DNA from: an uncultured Maribacter sp.
GTDB taxonomy: Bacteria > Bacteroidota > Bacteroidia > Flavobacteriales > Flavobacteriaceae
Assembly (NCBI RefSeq): GCF_947500405.1
Contig: NZ_CANMRY010000002.1
Location: 434,001-498,000, forward strand
Direction of reading: 5' to 3'
Length of the DNA: 64,000 nucleotides
This document shows positions 31,301-36,627 of the stretch, in pieces. How positions within the stretch are numbered: the first letter of the stretch is position 1; each line of letters begins with the position of its first letter. The notes below the pieces were generated by a model. The model did no database searches. It was not told the origin of the DNA and worked only from the letters and a program-made list of their open reading frames with translations. A program made the translations under genes and the position numbers.

Positions 31301-33667
31301 CTTAACGGTGGTAATTACTACGTAAGAATAACAGAAACTACGGAGCCTTTCTGTGACGATGATACTAATATGGTAACTATAGTATCTCCAGATATGGACT
31401 TAACCGAAATAACTACTGTTTTAACAAATGTTGAATGTACTAATGATCAGGGAGAAATAAGTATATCCCCAACAGGTGGTTTTGCTCCTTATGATATTAC
31501 CGTTACTAATACAACAACAGCAGAAGTATTCGATACTGCTTTTGATGTAACCACAATTTTATTTACAGGATTATCTGCAGGAGACTATAGCGTTACCGTT
31601 GTAGATGCTGGTGGATGTTCTATTACAAATAACTATCCTAATTTATTGGTAATGCCACTTGCAGTAACTGCAAATGCAATTCCATTAAATACTACTTTAG
31701 CTTGTTTTGGTGATAAAACAGCAACAGTATCTGCAACAAATGTTATAAATGGTAGTGGTAGTTATGAGTATCAAATTAATTATTACGATAGTACAGGTAC
31801 TTCTATTACATTTACTTCTGGACAACAAACAAGTCCTGATTTTACAAATCTTGGTCCTGGCATATATAGTATTACTGTTTCTGATGGATGGAATTGTGAT
31901 GTGGAAACTAATCAGGTAACTATTACAGAACCAACTAGAATAGAAGCAACTTTACTACGTACAGACCCATTAACTTGTGCAACAGGAGTAGAGTTTGAAC
32001 TAAGTGCAACAGGCGGTAGTGGTACTTACGAATATAGTTCAGATAATATTACTTTTCTACCTATGACTAGTAATCCAATGCCATTACCTGAAACAGGTAT
32101 ATTAGGTGCAGGGGAACATCAATATTTTGTAAGAGATTTAGGTGGCGCATGTGCTTCTGTAGCTTCAAATGCTATTACAGAAAATGCTATAGTTCCTCTT
32201 ACTTTAACGGTTGATACTTCCGCTGCTATCATTAGTTGTAATGGAGAATCTACAGCAACTATATATGCAAGTGCAGATGGTGGATTAGGTAACTATCAAT
32301 ATGAATTATTTACGGATGCTGCTTTAACAATAGGATCAAGAATAGCAGGACCACAATCACAAGGTGAGTTTGGTAATCTACCAGCAGGTACATATTATGT
32401 AAATGTAATCAGCGAAGATTGTACAGCTCCTGCAGAAGAAGTAATTATAACAGAACCAACGCCTTTAACTTACACTGAAGAAGTTATAAATGTTTTATGT
32501 AATGGTGAAGAAAATGGTAGTATAACAGTAACTCTTTCTGGAGGTTCTGGAGGGTATCAATATGCTATTTCTCCAAACTTAAACCAATTTGATACTACTA
32601 ATACATTTACAGATTTAGCTCCTGGTGACTATACTATTATTGCACAAGATCAAAACGGATGTTTTGAAGAATTAAATTATACTATTACTGCTCCAGACCT
32701 TTTAACAGTAGATCCAAACGTAATAACCCCAGAAACATGTATTGGCGATGAAGATGGTGCTATTACTATTAACATTCAAGGAGGAACAGCGCCATATAGA
32801 ACAGCAATAAACTCTAATTCTGAGACAGATTTTGTACAAGATCGTTTAGACTTTACAAATCTTGCTGCAGGGAACTACCTAATATTTGTTAGAGATGTTA
32901 ATAACTGTGAAACTAATATTGTTGTAGATGTAGAACCTGGTGTTAACCTTAATGCAACTATTGTTCCTGTTTATGAGTGTAGTGGAGATGTGCCTACAAA
33001 TTATGTAAACATAACCTTAGAAGATTCTAGTGTTTTAGGAGATGTATTATATGCAATAGACTCTACGGATCCTAATGATATGCAATTGAATCCTGATTTT
33101 AGAAATTCTACTCCAGGAACACATTACATAGCAATAGCACACGCAAATGGATGCGTACAAACCTTTGATTTTGAAATAGAAGATTTTGAACCTCTTGTTC
33201 TATCTCTTGAGCAACGTAACCTTAATGAAATTACAGCAGTTGCAACAGGAGGAAAAGAAGAATACACCTTTATCATAGGCGATAGAGATAATGGTACAGA
33301 TAATACTTTTAGAATTAACCGTACAGATACCTATACTGTAACCGTTATAGATGAAAATGGTTGCGAATCTGAAGCAAGTATTTACATGGAATTTATAGAT
33401 ATTGATATACCAAATGTGTTTACCCCAGATGGCGATGGTCTTAATGATACTTGGTTCCCAAAAAACCAAGAAGCCTTCCCAGAAATACTAACTATCATTT
33501 TTGATCGTTATGGTAGAGAAGTTTATAGAATGGGTATTAATGATAATCCATGGGATGGTCTTTACCGACAAACAGAACTACCAACAGGAGATTATTGGTA
33601 TGTAATAAAATTACGTGGAGAAGAAGACGATCGTGAATTTGTTGGCCACTTTACTTTATACAGATAA
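16355..33667 (+). CDS. sprB: Giant SprB-like repetitive gliding adhesin with T9SS type-B sorting domain
   Basis: The 5,770-residue protein is exported. A signal peptide (about residues 9-28, ending GFSQ) is followed by a Trp-rich patch (six Trp in residues 60-71), N-terminal secreted-protein domains, and a DUF11-like domain (about 400-500, LDYVLSFQNIGNDDANNYTI). From about residue 860 to 5650 come several dozen SprB-type repeats of roughly 80-100 residues. Each has a TC near its start and a closing motif such as YTITVRDANGC. The last about 90 residues (IPNVFTPDGDGLNDTW to GHFTLYR) are a gliding-motility C-terminal sorting domain. In F. johnsoniae SprB is the mobile surface adhesin of gliding, about 6,500 residues. 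Two internal DNA duplications (periods 1,719 and 1,842 bp) show recent expansion. An SprF gene follows after 19 nt. Confidence 0.9.
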   Translation: MKAITFKKPNLLFFILFLFLLGFSGFSQVKNDFDVRYSADIRGELTFIANNIVNRETGSWNWSWSQWQWVWTGNGHDTANIPYNSTGPSSMSNDNSHMYYIDIDTDDSTFSSSSATLDVPDEGCALVRYAGLYWGAVYVNSDRSNIDNIKFKTPNGSYQDITADEILFDGNGDTDFGYYSPYACYKDVTSIITGLANPDGEYTVANVLASNGRGISGGISGGWSMVIVYENPNLPGSKYITTFDGYAGIASAAPDVEIPISGFTTLPAPFNVRANIGVAALEGDNAFGGVNGNSGDGLAINATIPYDPIAFTPLNSTVNPVDNFFNSSISIDPNIVTTRNPNSTNTLGWDVDLFPVTNVPNNNVIPNDATNAVLRLNSDQDKYDVFFVSFDVEIIEPNIVLEKRVNTPGGVDITGQGVNLGQTLDYVLSFQNIGNDDANNYTIRDVLPVNVAPPNGTDFTAADMVLPTGVTYVYDPATRTVTFTIPNNLVEQGLTPYSIRMRVQVAENCFDFVNACSDLIENIAYSTYSGVENTAIITDDPSVTDFNACGFVIPGATNFLLDDLSDCSFERTVELCGNEAILDAGDGFGGYEWRRDDNNNGIFDQTDTIITDGDPDNDPSTIIVTEVGTYIVDKEDLDPCKGFKEIIHVEPYGTGSITNPIIEYFNDVNSDTDPANDLAGEIVQCSIDNDELPKLFLCGINDTRLLQINILDTQNIVWERLVEGSCEGDDPGDDCANKNLTCDWNEVSTGNNYLVNDAGKYRLSVTYQNGCTSRFYFNVFLNTLPISFTKEDIICSTDGYINMNPLGAGYGYQLVDDATGNVIIPFSANNGPNFDFGTGENGAYRVQVTQLDSTGTPIVDGCIFETLVIGIIERDVQYNVNVTPANCTTLGTATIQVTNADAKYYYEIRLNDGSNGGLGSIVDTSTAAEDDNNFTFTGLNAGNYIAYVTTEDGCSYNEQITIIDENDLDLTAQVSQHISCKEGNIQMDSDGGLTPHTYAIWEYVDETGTTITSYPTINDIPPSEYQTSVIFDILEPGDYTFVVVDRNSCHAISNTVSIEFQPAAEFDPISITDVLCFGDTTGSIQFNLLSANGYQLTYYLFNAVGFDEDNYNLATALDTNTSGYFPDLTAGDYAIAINQRKGSSSCDYFEYYSISTPSTALSADSSLINDYTCTQDGIIEAQNVTGGTAPYAYSINGVTFIPDTTPNAHRFENLTEGTYTITVRDANGCLFPTDPITLDPLNEPNDLTFTATAPNCPAQTSNVTVSVVNGNTPFVFDIIAPSNITATSISGSTANFDNLAPDTYTFRVTDNKGCIYTENFTINPVTPMDVTGALVANVSCVGAADGAVDFTVNGFASTYAYTINAGTAITAQSANTINLTGLTAGDYTIVVTDETTNCTDTSTITVNQPTNALAIDSIVPTDPTCIADGSVIISVSGGWTGYTYEIIDPSSVSTTNTTGTFTGISDTSAAYTVNVTDANGCIVTGNFTLNPTVAPVLEVNANSLCYDSATGLVLTANVTSGGVAPFQYRLIGGAYQSEEDFTGLTPGNYTIEVIDSKNCTATASIDVFPTLTASAALIKDLDCSATPDAEISITMSGGNPTFNFEVLRDGTSIQASTAVPSIPFSYFTTTAGTYEFIITDTESCTVTTNQVIVTENNPPTVVEVITEPLCNTSADGAVELQISGGLAPYQIVFDGSTPSTQTTYAGLSNGTYNYTVTDAKGCVTTDSVTLTAPTVIAPGTINIVQDYRCDNTSATIQVTGYSGGTPGYTFSLDGVNFQGLDTFSTGITAGSYTITVRDVNGCTEDTPAIVIDPLNEPTDLTFTATAPNCPAQTSNVTVNVTNGNAPFTYEIIGPAAATTNTSGITSGIFTALAPDTYTFRVTDNKGCIYTENFTINPVTPMDVTGALVANVSCVGAADGAVDFTVNGFASTYAYTINAGTAITAQSANTINLTGLTAGDYTIVVTDETTNCTDTSTITVNQPTNALAIDSIVPTDPTCIADGSVIISVSGGWTGYTYEIIDPSSVSTTNTTGTFSGISDTSAAYTVNVTDANGCIVTGNFTLNPTVAPVLEVNANSLCYDSATGLVLTANVTSGGVAPFQYRLIGGAYQSEEDFTGLTPGNYTIEVIDSKNCTATASIDVFPTLTASAALIKDLDCSATPDAEISITMSGGNPTFNFEVLRDGTSIQASTAVPSIPFSYFTTTAGTYEFIITDTESCTVTTNQVIVTANNPPTVVEVITNPLCNTSADGVAELQISGGLAPYQIVFNGSTPSTQTTYAGLTAGTYNYTVTDAKGCVTTDSVTLTAPAVIAPGTINIVQDYRCDNSSATIQVTGYSGGTPGYTFSLDGVNFQGLDTFSTGITAGSYTITVRDVNGCTEDTPAIVIDPLNEPTDLTFTATAPNCPAQTSDVTVNVTNGNTPFTYEIIAPATATANTSGVNSGIFTALAPDTYTFRVTDNKGCQIEENYTVVDIPRVAAISQLTNNVSCLGATDGAFTFTVSDFATTYSYTVENSATTVVQSQNNINLTTAIAVSGFAADTYTVTITDDTTNCTATTSMVINDPAAALDFTFSNTPVTCIENSTITVTATDGWGSYEYQLENTVGPAIVYAYQSTNVFTNVAAGTYTIYVRDAGGCIVDKPITLTTADAPTIAVDASSDYCYDGTDQASLVINITDGVAPYTYSIDGGSQTAVVGNPFTIVNLTPGTYNIQVTDAYGCISNILSETIEPQLTANSVLTKGLDCTVFPEAVIDVTINNGYLPYAYFEVSTDSGTSWSTTTTITGNSFTYTAATAGTYDFRITDNNGCTVITQTTVNPIINPVITSLVQTVDILCNGDEGATINVNIDNTQGTAPFAISVVNTTTTTNYGTQTAGLPAGTYEVTVTDAKSCTDVETIIISEPNVISYSIDLVPITCIATGTSPGSITVENTTGGVAEYTYYLTGNNGFSATYNTTSGGEDHTFPILEFGIYEVDVIDANGCSVVTTNIIASPPDDLDIDVSALTADCTTGGTAVVTVTTAILGTNYEFGILDSFGVPYASTYYAPDVANGPTHTFTGLKPGLTYTFVVHDITTNCYYFETAAAPINTLSRLTSTLDTVSNITCTGSADGNVTFTFDNYDSGATQVSYEIFNSQSNVTTGIGNTLNVNPPAVGTGRTVSNAGPLPRGVYYILFTEIGGAYPDCTTTSAEFTITESNNLLAVTATADTNDNCNVNAGQISAIGQYGTAPYEYQLALSTDPAPTAATWSGSSTNVFNVEGGDYIVYVKDANNCIQLDAITLITDPTPEISVAINDQCSAIEGAYSVDITLDAIGIVPHTISVDGGAPQASTLSIVGDVMTVTNLSSGAHTFTISDVNGCTETENITIYPPLTLGANVSAADNCDPANSGEVTVTANGGSGNYSYTQITPAGPTNTTGVFTGLTHSVAYTFEVEDTTTNCSTPVTITLDAPANPTFTLVPTAVSCFGGNNGTITVNLNAGNIDVAYAYSLDGGTTTQPTNVFNGLTQGTYNVTVISAKGCQTTLPIDVIEPTELDITASASAFSCNDSASTITVTINDATPGNPSGTGPYVYSFDNGANYQPTNTYEVPFGSSDVTVVVKDANGCTVNEIVSIPAIQEVTASITQNQIIDCDNGQEIIEIVAANGSGTYTYAELPSGTAVADPTNIILTSPGTYIYEITDTVTNCSVTVEHTITPYDLIDVTAALVSDATCSDSTDGVIQVTITGYTGTFNYEVFDNTGTAVAGTANSDNATSDPYIFNVASTLGAGIYSVRITETAFPECVGTSNTVTIDAPEALALSLVSNVNANCIETNAIVTVQATGGTAAYSYGASISGAGDPGVYPFDNTIELDPTTSLNWDIYVQDANGCVIAVPLAITVDTDTTPDISLAIDDECADEGSFGITVSLDAINTGIAPYTMRINGSAFQSIASFPYTYTGLTAGAYTIEIRDANNCSEIENITIDPELTVSATPLTQPTCATNDGVIEFTVNGGSGTFTATLLHSDLSATGIAPTANQFTGVGFGDYIVRITDNTLGTPNCTADAPISLEEPTAVTLNTTQKTDITCNGDANGTITVSLVTPAVGVNDNPPYSFTIDNGVDPAQTNGTGIFTNLNPGTYAITVTSDRGCTETDSIEIIEPTILVANATLTTDFTCAADNTTSIATITADIPTTGTAPYTFSIDGTNFFTTNTFDVVDTGAVQNITVTVRDNNGCTDDDTVIINPINTFTAVVSQVDAITCDIANPEQVLITVTDNGNPTNSYTYELLPLGNTNGTLTATPTNVTAEFNLTQVGSYTFRITDTNTGCYIDTAPYDIAQYDLIEVTAALVSDATCSDSSNGEMSIQINNYTGNYSYQIFDNTATAVGGIVNTDTSVNPRTLNGLAAGIYYVEITATDSPFCDDTSNTVTIDAPEALALSLVSNVNANCIETNAIVTVQATGGTAAYSYGASISGAGDPGVYPFDNTIELDPTTSLNWDIYVQDANGCVIAVPLAITVDTDTTPDISLAIDDECADEGSFGITVSLDAINTGIAPYTMRINGSAFQSIASFPYTYTGLTAGAYTIEIRDANNCSEIENITIDPELTVSATPLTQPTCATNDGVIEFTVNGGSGTFTATLLHSDLSATGIAPTANQFTGVGFGDYIVRITDNTLGTPNCTADAPISLEEPTAVTLNTTQKTDITCNGDANGTITVSLVTPAVGVNDNPPYSFTIDNGVDPAQTNGTGIFTNLNPGTYAITVTSDRGCTETDSIEIIEPTILVANATLTTDFTCAADNTTSIATITADIPTTGTAPYTFSIDGTNFFTTNTFDVVDTGAVQNITVTVRDNNGCTDDDTVIINPINTFTAVVSQVDAITCDIANPEQVLITVTDNGNPTNSYTYELLPLGNTNGTLTATPTNVTAEFNLTQVGSYTFRITDTNTGCYIDTAPYDIAQYDLIEVTATAIDPVICFNDGNGSIEINITGYSGTYDYQVFDDSDNPIGAQVNTDTSVNPRLITGLNGGNYYVRITETTEPFCDDDTNMVTIVSPDMDLTEITTVLTNVECTNDQGEISISPTGGFAPYDITVTNTTTAEVFDTAFDVTTILFTGLSAGDYSVTVVDAGGCSITNNYPNLLVMPLAVTANAIPLNTTLACFGDKTATVSATNVINGSGSYEYQINYYDSTGTSITFTSGQQTSPDFTNLGPGIYSITVSDGWNCDVETNQVTITEPTRIEATLLRTDPLTCATGVEFELSATGGSGTYEYSSDNITFLPMTSNPMPLPETGILGAGEHQYFVRDLGGACASVASNAITENAIVPLTLTVDTSAAIISCNGESTATIYASADGGLGNYQYELFTDAALTIGSRIAGPQSQGEFGNLPAGTYYVNVISEDCTAPAEEVIITEPTPLTYTEEVINVLCNGEENGSITVTLSGGSGGYQYAISPNLNQFDTTNTFTDLAPGDYTIIAQDQNGCFEELNYTITAPDLLTVDPNVITPETCIGDEDGAITINIQGGTAPYRTAINSNSETDFVQDRLDFTNLAAGNYLIFVRDVNNCETNIVVDVEPGVNLNATIVPVYECSGDVPTNYVNITLEDSSVLGDVLYAIDSTDPNDMQLNPDFRNSTPGTHYIAIAHANGCVQTFDFEIEDFEPLVLSLEQRNLNEITAVATGGKEEYTFIIGDRDNGTDNTFRINRTDTYTVTVIDENGCESEASIYMEFIDIDIPNVFTPDGDGLNDTWFPKNQEAFPEILTIIFDRYGREVYRMGINDNPWDGLYRQTELPTGDYWYVIKLRGEEDDREFVGHFTLYR
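20040..23740 (+). repeat. Tandem 1,719-bp repeat inside the sprB-like gene (about 2.2 copies)
   Basis: Segments repeat at an offset of exactly 1,719 bp (573 codons). The stretch from 20248 matches that from 21967 with only scattered base differences over more than 1 kb, and a partial third copy starts near 23508 (DPLNEPTDLTFTATAPNC). A few substitutions change the protein, for example TFTG/TFSG and TENNPP/TANNPP. The frame is kept across all copies. Confidence 0.9.
27676..29286 (+). repeat. 1.6-kb internal duplication, copy 1
   Basis: This 1,611-bp segment (residues about 3774-4310) recurs at 29518-31128, an offset of 1,842 bp (614 codons). The encoded residues are the same in both copies. 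In the lines I compared the DNA, including third codon positions, was identical. Flanking repeats are similar but clearly diverged. Confidence 0.92.
29518..31128 (+). repeat. 1.6-kb internal duplication, copy 2
   Basis: This is the second copy of the segment at 27676-29286. Identity begins at TACCTCTAAT and ends at GAAGTAAC. After that the copies diverge abruptly (AGCGGCACTT versus TGCAACCGCT). The 231 bp between the copies belong to a related but different SprB repeat. Confidence 0.92.
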
Positions 33668-33686
33668 AAACTTAACCTAAACTACT

Positions 33687-34634
33687 ATGTATAATAAATT
33701 ATTAACCTTAGTCCTCCTACTACTAAGTGTCTTTGGTGCTAAAGCGCAAGAGTTAACATTACCACAACTCTCGCAGTATTTAGCAGATAATCCTTTTGTA
33801 ATGTCACCTACCTATGCAGGTATTGGAGATCATGTAAAAATTAGGATTAATGGATTAACACAATGGGTAGGAATTAAAGATGCGCCAGACACGCAATCTT
33901 TAGCTGCAGATATGCGATTAGGAGAAAAATCTGGTGTAGGTATTTTATTATATAATGATAGTAATGGAGAAACTAAGCAAAGAGGAGCTAGATTATCTTT
34001 TGCCCACCATTTAACTATAGATAGGTATGATGATGAGTTTTTATCCTTTGGTTTATCGTATAATTTTAACCAATTTAGAATAGATATTGAAAACTTTAGC
34101 ATTATTGATCCAAGTGTAACAGATGATAGAGCAACAACCAATCATAACTTTGATGTAGGTTTATTATATAGAAAAGATAAGTTTTATATAAGTGCAAATG
34201 CATCTAACATAATTGATAAAGATTTATCAAAATTTAATCCAATTTTTGAACCTAATAGACTAAGAAACTATTACGCTTATACGGGATATAGATATAAAAG
34301 AAGTAAAAACAGTAATTTAGAAATAGAGCCTTCTGTTTTCTTTCAATTATTTGAAAGTGATGGTAGATCTGTTACCGATTTAAATGTAAAATTTAGATGG
34401 TACGATTTTGAAGACTATTACTATGCTGGTGTTACCTACCGTTTTTTAAATGATCAAATTGGTGACCCACTATATATAGCTCCAATTATTGGTTTAAAAA
34501 AGAGCAATTTTTATTTTGGATATTCTTACCAAGTAATTCTTAATGAAATTTTAGGATATAGTACAGGAACACATGTAGTAACATTAGGTTTAGATTTATT
34601 CCAAGGTGTTAGTAATTGTAGATGTACCTACTAA
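33687..34634 (+). CDS. sprF: SprF-like PorP/SprF-family outer-membrane protein
   Basis: The 315-residue protein has a signal peptide (LLTLVLLLLSVFGAKAQ) and the PorP/SprF family pattern: LPQLSQYLADNPFVMSPTYAG near the N-terminus, RINGLTQWVGIKDAPDTQS, then about a dozen predicted beta strands. F. johnsoniae SprF is required for secretion of SprB by the T9SS. The 19-nt gap after the giant adhesin, with no promoter between them, argues for co-transcription and the same partnership here. It is the short, barrel-only form, unlike the composite protein at 12684. No terminator is evident before folB. Confidence 0.9.
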   Translation: MYNKLLTLVLLLLSVFGAKAQELTLPQLSQYLADNPFVMSPTYAGIGDHVKIRINGLTQWVGIKDAPDTQSLAADMRLGEKSGVGILLYNDSNGETKQRGARLSFAHHLTIDRYDDEFLSFGLSYNFNQFRIDIENFSIIDPSVTDDRATTNHNFDVGLLYRKDKFYISANASNIIDKDLSKFNPIFEPNRLRNYYAYTGYRYKRSKNSNLEIEPSVFFQLFESDGRSVTDLNVKFRWYDFEDYYYAGVTYRFLNDQIGDPLYIAPIIGLKKSNFYFGYSYQVILNEILGYSTGTHVVTLGLDLFQGVSNCRCTY

Positions 34635-34651
34635 AAACCAAATGTTTGCTT

Positions 34652-34659
34652 TAATTTTG
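34652..34659 (+). promoter_or_regulatory. -7 box of folB
   Basis: TAATTTTG matches TAnnTTTG and lies 19 nt before the folB ATG. It indicates that folB can be transcribed independently of the gliding locus. There is no TTTG at the ideal -33 spacing. Confidence 0.45.
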
Positions 34660-34678
34660 CTAAAAATTAAAGATACTC

Positions 34679-35038
34679 ATGGGAATAATAGAAGTTACTA
34701 ATATTAAGGTTTATGCCTATCATGGTTGCTTAGCAGAAGAAACTAAAATAGGTAGCGATTATCTTGTAAATGTTTCTGTAAAAGCAGATTTAGCTAATGC
34801 AGCAGCATCTGATAATTTAAAAGATACGGTAGATTATGTTCATATAAATCATATTGTAAAAGAAGAAATGGCAATTGCTGCTAAACTTTTAGAACATGTT
34901 GCAGATCGTATAATTAAACGTATTTTACTAGAAATCAATATAGTTATGGAAGTATCTGTAGCTGTTTCTAAAATAAACCCTCCTATAGGTGGCGATGTAG
35001 AAAAAGTAACTATTACATTAAAATCGAAAAGATCCTGA
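34679..35038 (+). CDS. folB: Dihydroneopterin aldolase
   Basis: This 119-residue cytoplasmic enzyme of folate synthesis converts 7,8-dihydroneopterin to 6-hydroxymethyl-7,8-dihydropterin and glycolaldehyde. The length is standard for the tunnelling-fold family. Visible signatures are VYAYHGCLAEE with the pterin-site Glu, the substrate loop around TVDYVHI, LLEHVADRI, and the catalytic-lysine motif SKINPPIGGDV. It has its own -7 box and is followed after about 50 nt by tRNA-Cys. No other folate gene is nearby. Confidence 0.95.
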   Translation: MGIIEVTNIKVYAYHGCLAEETKIGSDYLVNVSVKADLANAAASDNLKDTVDYVHINHIVKEEMAIAAKLLEHVADRIIKRILLEINIVMEVSVAVSKINPPIGGDVEKVTITLKSKRS

Positions 35039-35047
35039 TTATATATT

Positions 35048-35078
35048 TTTGAAAGCTAAAAATAAGGCATTACATTTG
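35048..35078 (+). promoter_or_regulatory. Consensus Bacteroidota promoter of tRNA-Cys
   Basis: TTTG at 35048-35051, exactly 19 nt, then TACATTTG at 35071-35078 is a perfect match to the phylum consensus. The -7 box ends 12 nt before the mature tRNA 5' end. Confidence 0.85.
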
Positions 35079-35090
35079 CACCATTAAAAT

Positions 35091-35164
35091 GGCATCGTGG
35101 CCGAGTGGCTAGGCACAGCTCTGCAAAAGCTTGTACAGCGGTTCGAATCCGCTCGATGCCTCCA
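35091..35164 (+). tRNA. tRNA-Cys (GCA)
   Basis: The acceptor arm GGCATCG (35091-35097) pairs with CGATGCC (35154-35160). The anticodon loop CTGCAAA gives GCA for cysteine, and the T arm contains GGTTCGAATCC. The discriminator is T (35161), the identity base of tRNA-Cys. CCA at 35162-35164 appears to be encoded. A perfect promoter precedes it and a strong terminator follows. Confidence 0.95.
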
Positions 35165-35194
35165 AAAAAACCCTCTTAATAGAGGGTTTTTTTA
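35164..35194. terminator. Rho-independent terminator after tRNA-Cys
   Basis: CCCTCT pairs with AGAGGG around TAAT, flanked by seven A and seven T, so it is usable in both directions. It also lies just past the end of the convergent LysE-family gene. Confidence 0.9.
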
Positions 35195-35221
35195 TTTAAT
35201 ATACTGTTTATTAGTACATTA

Positions 35222-35893
35222 TTACTCTCTTATCTGTTCCATTTTTTCTATACCTTCTTCGATAGTAAATTTATCTTTTGGCAGAAACCCTTTTATAATA
35301 AGTACTAATCCGCAAATAACTAAAACAACTCCCAGAAACTTTTTTACTAACCTTATTCTCTCAAAAGTTAATTTTCTTTTTAATTGTTTAGCCAATAAGA
35401 TTTTAAAAATATCTATAGTAAAATACGTAATTAATACTGCAGCAAAGAATAGTATAATTCTATTAGAGTCATTTTCTAGACTAGGACCTACTACTATTAT
35501 TATTCCAAGCCAAAAAACTAAAACTCCAATATTTATAAAGTTTAGTAAAAAACCTTTTACAAATAAACTAATATAATGTCCTGAGGTAACTTTTATAGTT
35601 TCTTCTTTTTTGGCTTCTTTCTTTACAATACTAGTTATACCATATATTACTAATATTACACCTCCAAAAACATACAATCCAGGTTCGTTGCTTAGGTTTT
35701 CTAATAATTGAAAACTACTAAAATAAGCTATGGTTATAAAAAGTATATCGGCAGTAATTACCCCAAGATTAAAAACAATTGCTGCTCTAAATCCTTTTAT
35801 AGCACTGGTTTCTAAAAGAACAAAAAAAACAGGGCCAATCATAAAACTTAATAAAAATCCGAGAGGAATAGCGGCCTGTATATCTTCTAACAT
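35222..35893 (-). CDS. LysE/RhtB-family amino-acid exporter
   Basis: This 223-residue inner-membrane protein has about six hydrophobic helices. Its N-terminal motif GFLLSFMIGPVFFVLLETS is typical of the LysE superfamily, whose members export amino acids or related small molecules. The substrate cannot be told from sequence. It is the last gene of a leftward group (rnr, GIN-domain gene, this gene) and starts 11 nt after the GIN-domain stop, which suggests co-transcription. The shared terminator with tRNA-Cys lies downstream. Confidence 0.87.
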   Translation of the reverse strand: MLEDIQAAIPLGFLLSFMIGPVFFVLLETSAIKGFRAAIVFNLGVITADILFITIAYFSSFQLLENLSNEPGLYVFGGVILVIYGITSIVKKEAKKEETIKVTSGHYISLFVKGFLLNFINIGVLVFWLGIIIVVGPSLENDSNRIILFFAAVLITYFTIDIFKILLAKQLKRKLTFERIRLVKKFLGVVLVICGLVLIIKGFLPKDKFTIEEGIEKMEQIRE

Positions 35894-35904
35894 ATTGGGG
35901 TAAA

Positions 35905-36588
35905 TTACATTTTAGTTATTTTACCGCCAAAAACCGTTTTTTCTTCAAATTTAGCAGGGTTACCATATACTAATACTTCGCCACCAGCTTTTACAGAAGC
36001 TTTTACATAATCTGATGCATATATTTCTGCTCTAGAACCTGCATTTACATTTACAGTAGAAAATTTAGTAATTAAACTTTTACCTTCATAAATACCTCCT
36101 GTATTAATAGCTACATCTTGTAAATCTGCTGTTCCTGATGTTTCTATAACGCCACCAGTAACCGTTTTTATTAAAAGTTGTTCTACTTCAGCTGCTATAA
36201 CAAGTTCACCTCCTTCTTGGGCTTTTAGTTCTAATACATCTTGCTGAATTGTTTTCTTAGAAACAATTCTTGCATCCTCATTAACATCAATAATTATTAA
36301 AGGTTTTGTATAATATAAATCTATAAAAGTTTTATAACCACTAAATATCTTATTGATTTCCATTCGTATTTTAAGAACACCTTCTTTATTAACAAAAACA
36401 ACCTCATCAATATTATCACCAGATATTACTGCTTTATTTTCTGTACTTTTAATTAGATTAATAGAGAGACCATCAAAACCTTTTAGTTCTGAAAATTCTG
36501 ACAATCCTACGGTTATTTTTTCATTTTGAGCGCATATAGTCTGTAGACTAATTACGATGAAAATAAAAAATAAAACTGTTTTTTTCAT
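35905..36588 (-). CDS. Secreted GIN-domain (DUF2807) protein
   Basis: The 227-residue protein has a signal peptide (TVLFFIFIVISLQTICAQ) and a single head-GIN/DUF2807 beta-helical domain recognised by LSINLIKSTENKAVI, repeated short beta-turn units such as ELKAQEGGELVIAAEVEQL, and SRAEIYASDYVKASVKAGGE. Such proteins are common in Bacteroidota envelopes, presumably periplasmic or outer-membrane associated, with no established biochemical role. It lies 39 nt after rnr and 11 nt before the LysE-type gene in a leftward operon. Confidence 0.85.
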   Translation of the reverse strand: MKKTVLFFIFIVISLQTICAQNEKITVGLSEFSELKGFDGLSINLIKSTENKAVISGDNIDEVVFVNKEGVLKIRMEINKIFSGYKTFIDLYYTKPLIIIDVNEDARIVSKKTIQQDVLELKAQEGGELVIAAEVEQLLIKTVTGGVIETSGTADLQDVAINTGGIYEGKSLITKFSTVNVNAGSRAEIYASDYVKASVKAGGEVLVYGNPAKFEEKTVFGGKITKM

Positions 36589-36627
36589 ATTCGTTTTTAA
36601 GTATGTATATACGTACTAAAACAAAAG

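Noticed and set aside
35097..35576. 159-codon plus-strand open frame
   Set aside because: It starts inside tRNA-Cys and is antisense to the LysE-family gene.
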